From Oceanobacter antarcticus (GTDB lineage Bacteria; Pseudomonadota; Gammaproteobacteria; Pseudomonadales; Oceanobacteraceae), in the NCBI RefSeq assembly GCF_044962685.1, contig NZ_JBBKTX010000007.1, forward strand, positions 1 through 64,000: 64,000 bases of DNA, written 5' to 3'. The position numbers and the translations under genes were made by a program. Positions 1 through 7,139 of the stretch are shown in pieces (position 1 is the stretch's first letter; every line of letters starts with the position of its first letter). The notes below the pieces were generated by a model. That model had not been told where the DNA came from. It saw only the letters and a program-made list of their open reading frames with translations, and searched no databases.

Positions 1-164
1 CGTCCGTTGTTTGAGCAGTAAAAACTCTGGCAGTGACGCTCCAGTTCAGCCCAGTCGATACGTTGACTGAGCTGAACAAGTTCATGCCTGGGGTCGATCA
101 GGTCAAGCAGCTCCGGGCGCAGGAAATCTTTCTGTTTGTCGTGCTGCTTGTCTTTGGGCGTCAT
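1..164 (-). CDS. IS5-like transposase, N-terminal part (cut by window edge)
   Basis: A reading frame opens with ATG at 164 on the minus strand and runs out of the window with no stop. It begins MTPKDKQHDK and continues into a segment identical to the N-terminal part of the other transposase (RPELLDLIDPRHELV onward), typical of the DUF772-type N-terminus of IS5-like transposases. A lysine/aspartate-rich leader of about 15 residues precedes the conserved part; the second copy has lost it. Only about 54 residues are visible, so the catalytic DDE region cannot be judged. Confidence 0.75.
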   Translation of the reverse strand, partial: MTPKDKQHDKQKDFLRPELLDLIDPRHELVQLSQRIDWAELERHCQSFYCSNNG

Positions 165-275
165 GGCGATCTACCAGATTTTGATATCGTAATATGATTT
201 TACGGGTAGAAAGTCTGGCCGTAACAGGCGTGAAAGGCTGTTGAATGCTGGCGTCGAAGGTGTTGCAGGGACGAC
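1..275 (-). mobile_element. Partial IS5-like insertion sequence, left end (leaves the window)
   Basis: The first 275 bases read on the minus strand match the start of the IS copy at 3159 in inverted orientation. About 120 bases of transposase coding sequence (1-120) are identical in the two copies, and the outer 53 bases (223-275) differ at two positions. Homology stops at about 275, which is taken as the IS left end. This copy keeps a 102-base stretch (about 121-222) with the start codon and upstream region that is missing from the other copy. The rest lies outside the window, so intactness is unknown. Confidence 0.8.
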
Positions 276-296
276 TACTTATTAAACACGTTTCAC

Positions 297-1709
297 TCAG
301 TTACACCAGGTTTTTAGTGACCACTCAGAAGTACCTTCTCCTTTTTCAACCTCAAAGCGTATTGTGTTTTCTGGTTGATCGGCTGATACTCGGCGGATCG
401 GAATTCTCCAGTTTAGTTTTCCAGCATGATTGAAGCTTCTGCGGACAAGCTCATCATTTACATAAACATTTATGTAATCTGGAATCGTAAATGCATCAAA
501 TTCCAAAAATAGTGTTCCGCTTCCATGACCGGTTTTAACGGTTTGGTTGTAATTCGAGCCATATCTGATATTGATTTCAGGACAGGTGAATTTAACAGGT
601 TTTTCTTCGCATACTCGGAGTGATTTTCTGATGCGCTCAATTTTTCCCACGTTGATGTTATTCAAGCTAGGGTAATCTTTTGCATAACTTGCCAAGCCAT
701 GTCCATAGGAGTCATCAAAATTAAAGTATTCAAAATGAAATCCATTGGTTGGAGAGTGAAGAGAATATCTACCATTCGTTTGTGAATATATGGTAGAGGC
801 AACCACTCGTTGGACGATATCAGAAAATAAAGTTGTTTGTTTTGCTCTGGATGAAGATGACCAGTTGCTTTCAATATCAAGATTCATTGATGCTAGTTCC
901 ATTAAGCCATACATTTCACTTTCACCAATTTGCTTAGGGGCAATCTCATCAATGAAATCATCCAGTATTTGTACTAACTGTTTACCGATAATTGTTCCCT
1001 GCGAATGACCTAAAACAATAAATGGTTCATTGTTTTGCAGTAAGTGTTCTACCTGGGCAAATAATGCAGGTGCAATTTCAGGAAGGTTTGATTCAAATGA
1101 AGCCTTATACATTTCTTTTGTTGCATAAATGTATTGGTTTATTATGCTTTGATATGCTTCTGTAGTGAGTGCCATTTGTAATATATCAACCGGATCTAAG
1201 TTGGCGAGTTCTTGGTCGCTAGAGTTTTTAAGCATTTCGATAGTTGATTGCGCATCTCGAATATCATATATAGCATTCGCGTCGTCAATATTAGATAAAT
1301 ACCTTTCAATTTCTTCAAAGTCTTCGCGGCTCTTTAATTGCTCTCCTTCTAACATAAGCTTTGCCGCTGCTAATTTAACATGGTATACACGATTGTCGGC
1401 AATTGACATGCCATTCGGATTGCTTCGGATCATATCCTGTTCGAGTTGCGCCAGTGCCTGATGCACGTCTAATACCATTCCCCAAGTCGGGTTGTGAACA
1501 GATGTGTCCAAAGAGAAATTCTTATAATTTTTAAGAATCCCATCTTTCAAATTTTTTACATTTTTTTTGAAAGCACCTCCGTCTGTATCTATGCCATTTA
1601 TATATAATATTGCTACTTCATCTTCTGATGGGATTTTGCATTCCACTGCGCTGAGGACTGAAGAGCTTATTAAAAATAGTGCTATTATTTGAAGTATCAT
1701 CCTTGGCAT
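297..1709 (-). CDS. Secreted alpha/beta-hydrolase (lipase-like), 470 aa
   Basis: The protein starts with a hydrophobic signal peptide (about residues 1-22). A GHSQG nucleophile elbow lies at residues 234-238 after a strand-like stretch (PFIVL), the usual setting for the serine of lipases and esterases (Ser236). A histidine in YGHGLASY (about 337) could belong to the triad; the acid is not assigned. Residues 380-470 look like a beta-rich C-terminal domain. Substrate is unknown. The start overlaps the stop of the upstream secreted-protein gene by 13 bases, so the two are probably co-transcribed and translationally coupled. The DNA is clearly more AT-rich than the core genes, and the pair lies between two inverted IS copies, so horizontal acquisition is likely. 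Confidence 0.75.
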   Translation of the reverse strand: MPRMILQIIALFLISSSVLSAVECKIPSEDEVAILYINGIDTDGGAFKKNVKNLKDGILKNYKNFSLDTSVHNPTWGMVLDVHQALAQLEQDMIRSNPNGMSIADNRVYHVKLAAAKLMLEGEQLKSREDFEEIERYLSNIDDANAIYDIRDAQSTIEMLKNSSDQELANLDPVDILQMALTTEAYQSIINQYIYATKEMYKASFESNLPEIAPALFAQVEHLLQNNEPFIVLGHSQGTIIGKQLVQILDDFIDEIAPKQIGESEMYGLMELASMNLDIESNWSSSSRAKQTTLFSDIVQRVVASTIYSQTNGRYSLHSPTNGFHFEYFNFDDSYGHGLASYAKDYPSLNNINVGKIERIRKSLRVCEEKPVKFTCPEINIRYGSNYNQTVKTGHGSGTLFLEFDAFTIPDYINVYVNDELVRRSFNHAGKLNWRIPIRRVSADQPENTIRFEVEKGEGTSEWSLKTWCN

Positions 1710-2596
1710 GTCAGTTCTCCTAATCTTTCGGCCGCAATCAATTTTGTTCCAGTTGTGTATTCCATTCTTATAAACGCAGCAAATCTATCTTGACTCGCCA
1801 TGGATAATAGCTTTAGTGCATATACAAAGTTTGGGTTTGCATCTTTTAGGCAGTCTAACGCTCTTCGGTAGTTAACTGTGGCAGTGAAAAACCTTTCTTC
1901 GTTGTCCGGGTTTTCGATCATTTGCATAACCGAATTTGCCAGCCTATAGGCTCCGGTTTTTATTTCGTAATCATCTATATTTGAATAAATAAAGTATTCA
2001 AGGTCATCATAAACTCCATCGACATCTTGATCTTTACCTGATATTGAATCTTTGCTTTCATATGGCTCTGGAGTGCTGTCTATATGTATGGTAACTAGCT
2101 TGGGGTACCATATTGTCACTCTTCCCCAGAAAATCTTCTTTTTTTCCCACGTTATTGATCGCTTGGTATATGAGTTTTCTATCTTATAAATATCTATGTT
2201 TCGATTGTCTAGAGTCTCAACGTAAACATTATCAAAGTCGATACTTGTTTTGATGAGTGCGAAGTTGTTATTGGAGTCCTCTTCTTCATCGTTATGAATG
2301 CCTAATTCAGGCCATCTGTCATCCAGCCAACTTCCAAATTGCACTGCTGCATCTTCTGCGTCAGCTAGTCCATCCCGGACAGTATCTTCAGCATCTGCCA
2401 ATTCATCTCGGACGGTATCTTCAGCGTCTGCCAAATCATCTCGGACAGTATCTTCAGCGTCAGCAGCTTCTTCTCTCACAGAATCTTCTAAATCGGCGAG
2501 AGGATCTGTTATCGGAGAAAAATCAATACCAAATCCAAATGATTGGCTGGATATTAGTAGCAAGATTGCCAAGTAGAATATTATGTTTTTTTTCAT
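1697..2596 (-). CDS. Secreted protein with 11-residue charged repeats, 299 aa, unknown function
   Basis: I do not recognise a family. The N-terminus has two lysines and a long hydrophobic run ending in FG, a convincing signal peptide (about residues 1-22). Residues 33-85 form an 11-residue repeat built on LADAEDTVRD, strongly acidic and likely alpha-helical or coiled coil. The remaining 200 residues (WLDDRWPELG onward) have no motif I can name and contain a DQDVDGVYDD stretch that could bind calcium. It is the first gene of a two-gene operon with the lipase-like protein, so a partner, chaperone or surface-anchor role is possible but unproven. AT-rich composition points to transfer. Confidence 0.65.
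   Translation of the reverse strand: MKKNIIFYLAILLLISSQSFGFGIDFSPITDPLADLEDSVREEAADAEDTVRDDLADAEDTVRDELADAEDTVRDGLADAEDAAVQFGSWLDDRWPELGIHNDEEEDSNNNFALIKTSIDFDNVYVETLDNRNIDIYKIENSYTKRSITWEKKKIFWGRVTIWYPKLVTIHIDSTPEPYESKDSISGKDQDVDGVYDDLEYFIYSNIDDYEIKTGAYRLANSVMQMIENPDNEERFFTATVNYRRALDCLKDANPNFVYALKLLSMASQDRFAAFIRMEYTTGTKLIAAERLGELTCQG
2342..2500 (-). repeat. Tandem 33-bp repeat coding for 11-residue units
   Basis: Four to five direct copies of a 33-base unit encode (D/E/G)LADAEDTVRD. The middle units are nearly identical at DNA level, so copy number can change by recombination or slippage without breaking the frame. The outer units have drifted (PLADLEDSVRE, GLADAEDAAVQ). Confidence 0.85.
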
Positions 2597-3158
2597 GTGT
2601 TACCATCCTTTGTTGAGTTTATAATCTTATAATTAAATTGTTCCGAATTCGTCATCCCTTGTCGGATAAGCTATTTTAATGTTGGATATTATTTTTGGTT
2701 CAGCTTGCCTTTTATGTATTGACTCTCGTAAACATTAGTGCGCTGGATTTGTTGGCAAAACTTATGATTTTGATACGTTTTTGCTTGTGGGAATGGGTGG
2801 CTATTTTAAATGACATTAAAAATAATTCGACAATCTTAAGCTGAAGTGACTTTTTTGCAGAAAAGGATGAGTACCTATTATTATTTATAAAACAATAGGT
2901 CGAATTGATATTAACATAACACAGGATAGATATCGGACAGAGTTTTGCCCGAAGTAATAGTCCATTCCATAAGATATTTTTCTGTGATTTTTTAATTATT
3001 GTATAAGTAGTGGTTATGTGCATTCCTTGCGCTTCAATTCCTGTCAGATAATTCCTTACAGACCTAAGATACTATGGCTGAATGGTATTGATCAATTGAT
3101 TTACATCAAGTTGGTTGTGAAAATGCCGCTTATTAGCTCAATAAACGACATTTAATTC
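2597..3158. other. AT-rich gap upstream of the secreted-protein operon
   Basis: About 560 bases separate the operon start from the right IS copy. A 103-codon minus-strand frame at 2712-3023 has low-complexity composition, no convincing ribosome binding site and no recognisable motif; I do not call it a gene. The region must hold the promoter of the secreted-protein operon, and it contains an FNR-type site at its right end. Confidence 0.5.
3096..3109. promoter_or_regulatory. FNR/Anr-type binding site
   Basis: The sequence is TTGAT-TTAC-ATCAA, a perfect match to the palindromic FNR/Anr consensus TTGAT-N4-ATCAA used by oxygen-responsive activators in gammaproteobacteria. It lies 50 bases from the IS left end at 3159 and about 500 bases from the start of the secreted-protein operon. 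The gene it once controlled may have been displaced by the IS. Matching is seen; function is inferred. Confidence 0.55.
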
Positions 3159-3209
3159 GTCGTCCCTGCAAAACCTTCGACGCCAGCATTCAACAGCCTT
3201 ACACGCCTG

Positions 3210-4128
3210 TTGCGCCCGGAGCTGCTTGACCTGATCGACCCCAGGCATGAACTTGTTCAGCTCAGTCAACGTATCGACTGGGCTGAACTGGAGCGTCACT
3301 GCCAGAGTTTTTACTGCTCAAACAACGGACGCCCTGGATCATCGTCCCGATTAATGATTGGCCTGACACTCCTGAAACACATCTACGCGCTATCGGATGA
3401 ACACTGCATCGCCCGCTGGGTAGAAAACCCCTACTGGCAGCACTTCTGCGGCGAGCAGTATTTCCAACATCGACCACCGATTGATCCCACCACGTTCGGG
3501 CGTTTCCGCCGACGTCTCGGCGAGGGCGGGTTAAAGACACTGATGAAAATGACGGTTCGCCTAGGGCTGGAGTTGAACATCATCGACGAAGCCAGCTGCA
3601 AGACTCTGGTCGCTGACACCACGGTGATGGAAAAGGCCGTTGCCTATCCAACCGACAACCAACTCTTCAAACGTGTACAGGAACAGCTGGTGATGTTAGC
3701 CAAAGCCCAGGGAATCTCGTTGCGGCAAAGCTATGAAAAAGAACTGACCTTTGCTCGCTGGGGCATCGAGGAAGACTACAAAACCCTGAAATCCAGGCTT
3801 CAGATTGAGCAGTTCAGTGGTAAAAAGGTACAGACCGTTTTGCAAGATATTTATGCCACCGTGATCCATAAGAACATTGTGGCATTAGCCTGTCAGTGCG
3901 CACAGCATCAGGTTGATGGAGGGATAAAAAAAACATCAGTATAAGGTCAACTTCACACAAGCTGCTCGACTGGTGAAGTGGTTTTGGTGGCAGGTCATCA
4001 GGGGAAACTGGCTCGCCCTGGTGCAGCATATTTCGAGATATACACACGCGGTCAGGCCGGGTAGACACTACGCTCGCATGGCTCGAAAGAGACAGCCTCC
4101 GCCTCCGGCGAGTGCGTACAAGCAGTAG
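3210..4128 (+). pseudogene. Chimeric, frameshifted transposase (IS5-like N-terminus, IS4-like C-terminus)
   Basis: The open frame has only a TTG at 3210 without a ribosome binding site, because the 102-base deletion removed the real start and first 15 codons. Residues 1-189 carry the DUF772-like domain and the first catalytic aspartate (VADTTVMEK). From about residue 190 the sequence is IS4-type; the R-(3)-E-(6)-K part of the IS4 signature is present in RWGIEEDYKTLK. The frame ends early at 3944; a one-base shift at the A8 run at 3926-3933 restores the IS4 tail (HQYKVNFTQAARL onward) to a stop at 4128. A single-base slip there, or a sequencing error, explains the break. Confidence 0.75.
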
Positions 4129-4132
4129 CAGG

Positions 4133-4150
4133 GCTTAAGTTAATGGCATT
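4133..4150 (-). repeat. Probable IS4-type terminal inverted repeat (right end)
   Basis: Read on the minus strand the 18 bases (AATGCCATTAACTTAAGC) agree with the terminal repeat of IS4 as I remember it at about 13 of 18 positions, including AATGCC at the outer end and TTAAG at the inner end. It sits 5 bases after the restored transposase stop. The partner repeat is absent because the left part of the element is IS5-like. Confidence 0.5.
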
Positions 4151-4379
4151 GGTCAACACATCTATAAAGATCAATCAAAACACCATAACTAATATGAACA
4201 TAATAATCCGGAGCCTCACCAGCTATTGTCTTTGAAGATGCGTATGCATAAAACTCTCTGGAATCTTCCCACCTAATCGACAGTTGCCCTTTCTGGGGAA
4301 GATAAACATACTCATTCAAGTCATCTTTAATTTTCAAGCAAACATCACAGGCAAGATCAATTATCTCACAATCTTCCAT
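4140..4379 (-). CDS. Small protein, 3' end probably truncated by the IS
   Basis: A 79-residue frame begins MEDCEIIDLA after a strong ribosome binding site (AGGAGG, 8 bases upstream). It ends YRCVDQCH, and its last codons and TAA stop fall inside the inferred IS terminal repeat (4133-4150), so the native C-terminus is probably lost. The composition (acidic, several cysteines, aromatic-rich C-terminal part) gives no certain family. It lies 24 bases downstream of the nuclease-like gene and reads the same way, so it is likely the last gene of that operon. Whether the fragment is functional is unknown. Confidence 0.55.
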   Translation of the reverse strand: MEDCEIIDLACDVCLKIKDDLNEYVYLPQKGQLSIRWEDSREFYAYASSKTIAGEAPDYYVHISYGVLIDLYRCVDQCH

Positions 4380-4403
4380 GCCATAACCTCCTATTTAATA
4401 TAA

Positions 4404-4904
4404 TTAATAATCCACTAGCCCCACCGTCCCCGCCAACCGCTTATTAATCACTTTAACCTCCGCTCGCCATATCTGACCCTGGCGTTTTAATACACTGGCT
4501 AATTTATCGCTAAAAGGCGGAAGGTATTCATCTGGCATCTCCGGAATCACCAGATACAACATAATTCTGCGCTCTGGCCCAAGTGGCGTAACTCTAGCCA
4601 TCGGGCCCATTTGGTGAGTCAATTCGTTATGACGCTCCAGCAAACCTGCCGCGAGTATTTGTAATGAGTTATCCAGCTTTTCGAAGATACTGGTGAAAAA
4701 TTCGTCGTATTCTTTGGGGGATGTATGAGGGTTAGGAACCGAGCTTTTGGCTTCGATCAGCAGCAGGCTATCTTGCGGAGTAAGCCAGACAAACTCACAG
4801 GCCTTGAGTTGTTTGCCTCGCAAAAATGCAGACTCTTCGATCCTGAAAACCCGATCAGGATCAAAAGGCCCAAACGTCATCCCTGACTCTGTGATGGTGA
4901 TCAT
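4404..4904 (-). CDS. PD-(D/E)XK-like protein, partner of the AAA ATPase
   Basis: The 166-residue protein has a motif at about 37-53 (EFVWLTPQDSLLLIEAKSS) that fits the core of the PD-(D/E)XK nuclease fold: Asp45 followed by a hydrophobic strand and Glu51-x-Lys53, with an upstream glutamate pair at 23-24. The rest is helical with a conserved-looking PFSDKLASVLKRQGQIW segment near the C-terminus. Its ATG overlaps the stop of the ATPase gene by four bases (ATGA), implying coupled expression and probably a complex. By analogy with ATPase/nuclease pairs in phage defence, it may be the effector; this is inference, and a non-catalytic role is possible. Confidence 0.6.
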   Translation of the reverse strand: MITITESGMTFGPFDPDRVFRIEESAFLRGKQLKACEFVWLTPQDSLLLIEAKSSVPNPHTSPKEYDEFFTSIFEKLDNSLQILAAGLLERHNELTHQMGPMARVTPLGPERRIMLYLVIPEMPDEYLPPFSDKLASVLKRQGQIWRAEVKVINKRLAGTVGLVDY

Positions 4905-5914
4905 CCGATTCCTTCGAACTCCTGTTCAAACAGCCTGACGGATTCCTTGATGATTTCGGTTTCTGGCAGACCGTCATTTAACAAACAGCTCTGCTGCCAG
5001 ACACCCTGAGAATCAGAGAGAAAACAAGGGATGGGCAGTTGTTGCTGGCGAGCGATCAAGAGCAGCTTTTTGACCACATAATAAGAATGAGTGGCCATAA
5101 ATATCTGCATGCCCTGCTGTGCCAGCAGGGCCAGAATATCCAAAAACTGCACAATCGCTGTCGGGTGCAAGGCGGATTCTGGCTCATCGACAAAAATTAC
5201 CGAACCCGGTGTCAGGAAACGGTTGCCGAGCAAGGTATCCAGAATGGCGATTTTCTTGATGCCTTCTGCCGTGCTGTGAATCGAGAATTTCGAGTTGCCC
5301 TGTTTGTAAATCCACTCGTTGTTCTCGAACGTGACCTTACCCTGAAACATCTCTTCCAGTTGTTTGCGGGATCTGGAAAAGCTGTCGTAGTTACGGCCCT
5401 TTTGTGGTTGGTTCTGCAACGCCAGCACCAGATCGGAATAGGTGGCGTCATAACCAAACTCACGATTCTGCAAGGCACTGCGCAAAATCACATGCCACAG
5501 TGACAGCACTTCCTTGGGGGGCAGAAAGATCGAGTTGTCTTCACGTTCAGAAAGGGTGTTAAGCGATGGCTTTACCAGCTTGCTGGTGTCTTGCCCAAAA
5601 CTGTATGCAAGACTGGTGTTGTCCGACATGGACACTTCAAAACTCAGGCGGTTGCCCTTGCCTCGACGCACCATAGCGCCCAGAGAGTCGGTCTGAAACA
5701 TCCAATAGAGCTTGTCACTCAGAACGTCATGGAATTCACGCTTGTCATTGCCGCGCCCGGATTCTTCCTGAGTACGCATAACGCAATAAAGGCTTTTCAG
5801 CAGCCAGGTCTTGCCACAACCATTTTCCCCAATGATCAGATTCAATGCGCCAAGCCCCTGCCCTTTGGCAGAGGCAATCGGCCCGCTATTGGAGATGGAG
5901 AAACTGTAAATCAT
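4901..5914 (-). CDS. AAA-family (AAA15/OLD-like) ATPase
   Basis: The protein has an SMC/ABC-like ATPase layout: Walker A GENGCGKT near residue 29-36, a signature-like STAEGIKK about 214, Walker B VIFVDEPES about 239-247, and an ATHS switch histidine about 274-277. The middle (60-200) is a variable insert, as in AAA15/AAA_21 or OLD-type ATPases of defence systems. No TOPRIM domain is fused to it. An upstream in-frame ATG at 5920 exists, but the AGGA at 5922-5925 is only 1 base from it and 7 bases from the ATG at 5914, so the latter is chosen (337 aa). It leads a three-gene operon with the PD-(D/E)XK-like protein and a truncated small protein. Confidence 0.75.
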   Translation of the reverse strand: MIYSFSISNSGPIASAKGQGLGALNLIIGENGCGKTWLLKSLYCVMRTQEESGRGNDKREFHDVLSDKLYWMFQTDSLGAMVRRGKGNRLSFEVSMSDNTSLAYSFGQDTSKLVKPSLNTLSEREDNSIFLPPKEVLSLWHVILRSALQNREFGYDATYSDLVLALQNQPQKGRNYDSFSRSRKQLEEMFQGKVTFENNEWIYKQGNSKFSIHSTAEGIKKIAILDTLLGNRFLTPGSVIFVDEPESALHPTAIVQFLDILALLAQQGMQIFMATHSYYVVKKLLLIARQQQLPIPCFLSDSQGVWQQSCLLNDGLPETEIIKESVRLFEQEFEGIG

Positions 5915-6225
5915 GCACATGTCCTGAATGATGATTACTTAACTATACCACCATCTTCTACAAGACAAACCGGACGACCTGAGAGTTCGTTAAGCACCAA
6001 ACTCCGCGACGTTGCAGGTATCCATCCCCCCGTTTTCAACAATATGTCGCTGAGTACCGACACCTGCCATTGCCAAGCATTTGTTTGGCCATTTAACCCT
6101 CAACGTTTCCGCTTTTTTATGTGACGGATGGCAACACAGCCCCGCCACTAGCGCCCGTAGCTTCCGCGCATCAGCGCGCTAATATCCGCAGCAGCCTTGT
6201 ACATGATGGGTGACAGGCTTTCAAC
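5915..6225. other. Intergenic gap upstream of the ATPase operon
   Basis: About 310 bases without a supported gene. It must contain the promoter of the minus-strand ATPase operon. Small hairpins are present (for example the GCGC-rich stretch near 6165-6180), but I see no attachment site or recombination site that I could defend. Confidence 0.4.
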
Positions 6226-6495
6226 TCACTGCAATTCACCGTCGACAAACGCACTCAGAATATCCATCACCTGCTCCTGCTCCGGCGTTGGATTCTGAAT
6301 CCCCTCCATCGATGCCAGCTTCAAGCGGGCTGCGTCTTTGATCAGGGCAGACTCTTCCTCGGTCAGATCGTGAATCAGGGTTTGCCAGGCATTAATTTGC
6401 AGGTCGGCGGTTTCATCCGGGTCATAACCGTTGTCCGGCTCTACCGAGAGATAACAGAGCAGGTCCATCAGTATGGTGGTCAGGTTTTTCATCAT
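6226..6495 (-). CDS. Hypothetical acidic protein, 89 aa
   Basis: I do not recognise the family. The protein starts MMKNLTTILMDLLCYLSVEP and is acidic and helical, with the pattern LTEEESALIKDAARLKLASMEG followed by a PTPEQEQVMDILSAFVDGE tail, like small soluble accessory proteins. Two start codons are adjacent (6495 and 6492) with a weak AGAGAA upstream. It stands alone, with about 310 bases to the ATPase gene and 180 bases to the antitoxin remnant. Codon use is closer to the core genes than that of the 0.3-2.6 kb cargo. Confidence 0.5.
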   Translation of the reverse strand: MMKNLTTILMDLLCYLSVEPDNGYDPDETADLQINAWQTLIHDLTEEESALIKDAARLKLASMEGIQNPTPEQEQVMDILSAFVDGELQ

Positions 6496-6747
6496 GGATT
6501 CTCTACAGATATATACCGCGCAGTTAACCCACGCTATGCCGGGGAGTCAACCGGCCAACAGACTGCGCCGGGTCTCGTCCCTATGCTCCTGCGTGGGGAT
6601 GTTGCGGCGCCAATCTATCTGGTGCTTTGGTTCAGAACACATCTCCCAGTGAACAACAAAAGATGATTTGCGAGGCGTCATTGACGTATTCGTGCTGGAT
6701 CTTTCAAACCCGTCGTCATTGAACTCTCGAATCTGAAACCATCGGAG

Positions 6748-6953
6748 CTATCCCATAAAGTGCTCGTCCAGCTTATCCAGCAGCTCCTGCCCACTGCCGC
6801 CATAGCCCTGAAGCGGATTTCAGTATCAAACTCAGCGATGGCCTGGGTTGATAGCTCTTCAATCAGTTTGTTCATGCTGATTTTTCTGTGAGCTGCCAGA
6901 GCTTTCAGGCGATTATGTTTATCGTCGGGCAAGCGTACGGTCAATGTCGACAT
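6748..6953 (-). pseudogene. Ribbon-helix-helix antitoxin remnant (frameshifted)
   Basis: The N-terminus MSTLTVRLPDDKHNRLKALA...ISMNKLIEEL is a clear ribbon-helix-helix DNA-binding domain (CopG/Arc type, antitoxin-like). After TEIRFRAMA the open frame turns into unrelated sequence running to 6678. A shift of one frame near 6800 gives GSGQELLDKLDEHFMG and a stop at 6748, the expected end for this antitoxin class. No toxin gene is adjacent, so this is a decayed orphan. The coordinates given are for the restored frame. Confidence 0.6.
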
Positions 6954-7030
6954 GTCAATTTCCCCTCAAATTTCCAGCCCGTTTCTCAACGATATCCGCC
7001 GGCTCATACGCACTCGGGGCGACGGGGGCT

Positions 7031-7113
7031 ATCTATTTAATTCTGCACAGCCCCGGCTCTGATTTCGTAATTCGAGACCATCCAGAAACCGGCGGGTACC
7101 GGATTAAATAGAT
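7031..7113. repeat. Inverted repeat bounding an 83-bp non-coding block
   Basis: ATCTATTTAAT at 7031-7041 and its exact complement ATTAAATAGAT at 7103-7113 flank 61 bases. The same motif reappears as ATCTATTTAATCC at 51630-51642; together with the preceding bases the match to the reverse complement of the right arm is 17 bases. It could be a small non-autonomous element or a chance pair of AT-rich motifs. Confidence 0.3.
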
Positions 7114-7139
7114 GATCTCCGACCACTCAGACGTCGGGC

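Larger units (their letters stand above)
3159..4150 (+). mobile_element. Chimeric IS: IS5-like left part fused to IS4-like right part
   Basis: The left end (3159-3211) matches the IS5-like copy at 1-275, then 102 bases are deleted and the match resumes at 3212. The encoded protein follows an IS5-like transposase to about residue 189 (LRQSY), then switches to a typical IS4-family C-terminus (RWGIEEDYKTLK and on). The right end (4133-4150) resembles the IS4 terminal inverted repeat. The element therefore looks like a recombinant of two unrelated insertion sequences, inactivated by deletion of the start region and by a frameshift. Confidence 0.7.

Noticed and set aside
2298..2616. Plus-strand frames opposite the repeat gene
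   Set aside because: They are by-products of the 33-bp repeat, which keeps several frames open; the minus-strand gene has the signal peptide and operon context.
2712..3023. 103-codon minus-strand frame in the AT-rich gap
   Set aside because: Low-complexity composition, no ribosome binding site and no family; open frames of this size arise by chance in AT-rich DNA.
5941..6225. Possible integron-type attC site
   Set aside because: Short GTTAAGC/TAAC-like words occur, but no matching palindromic arms or integrase were seen.
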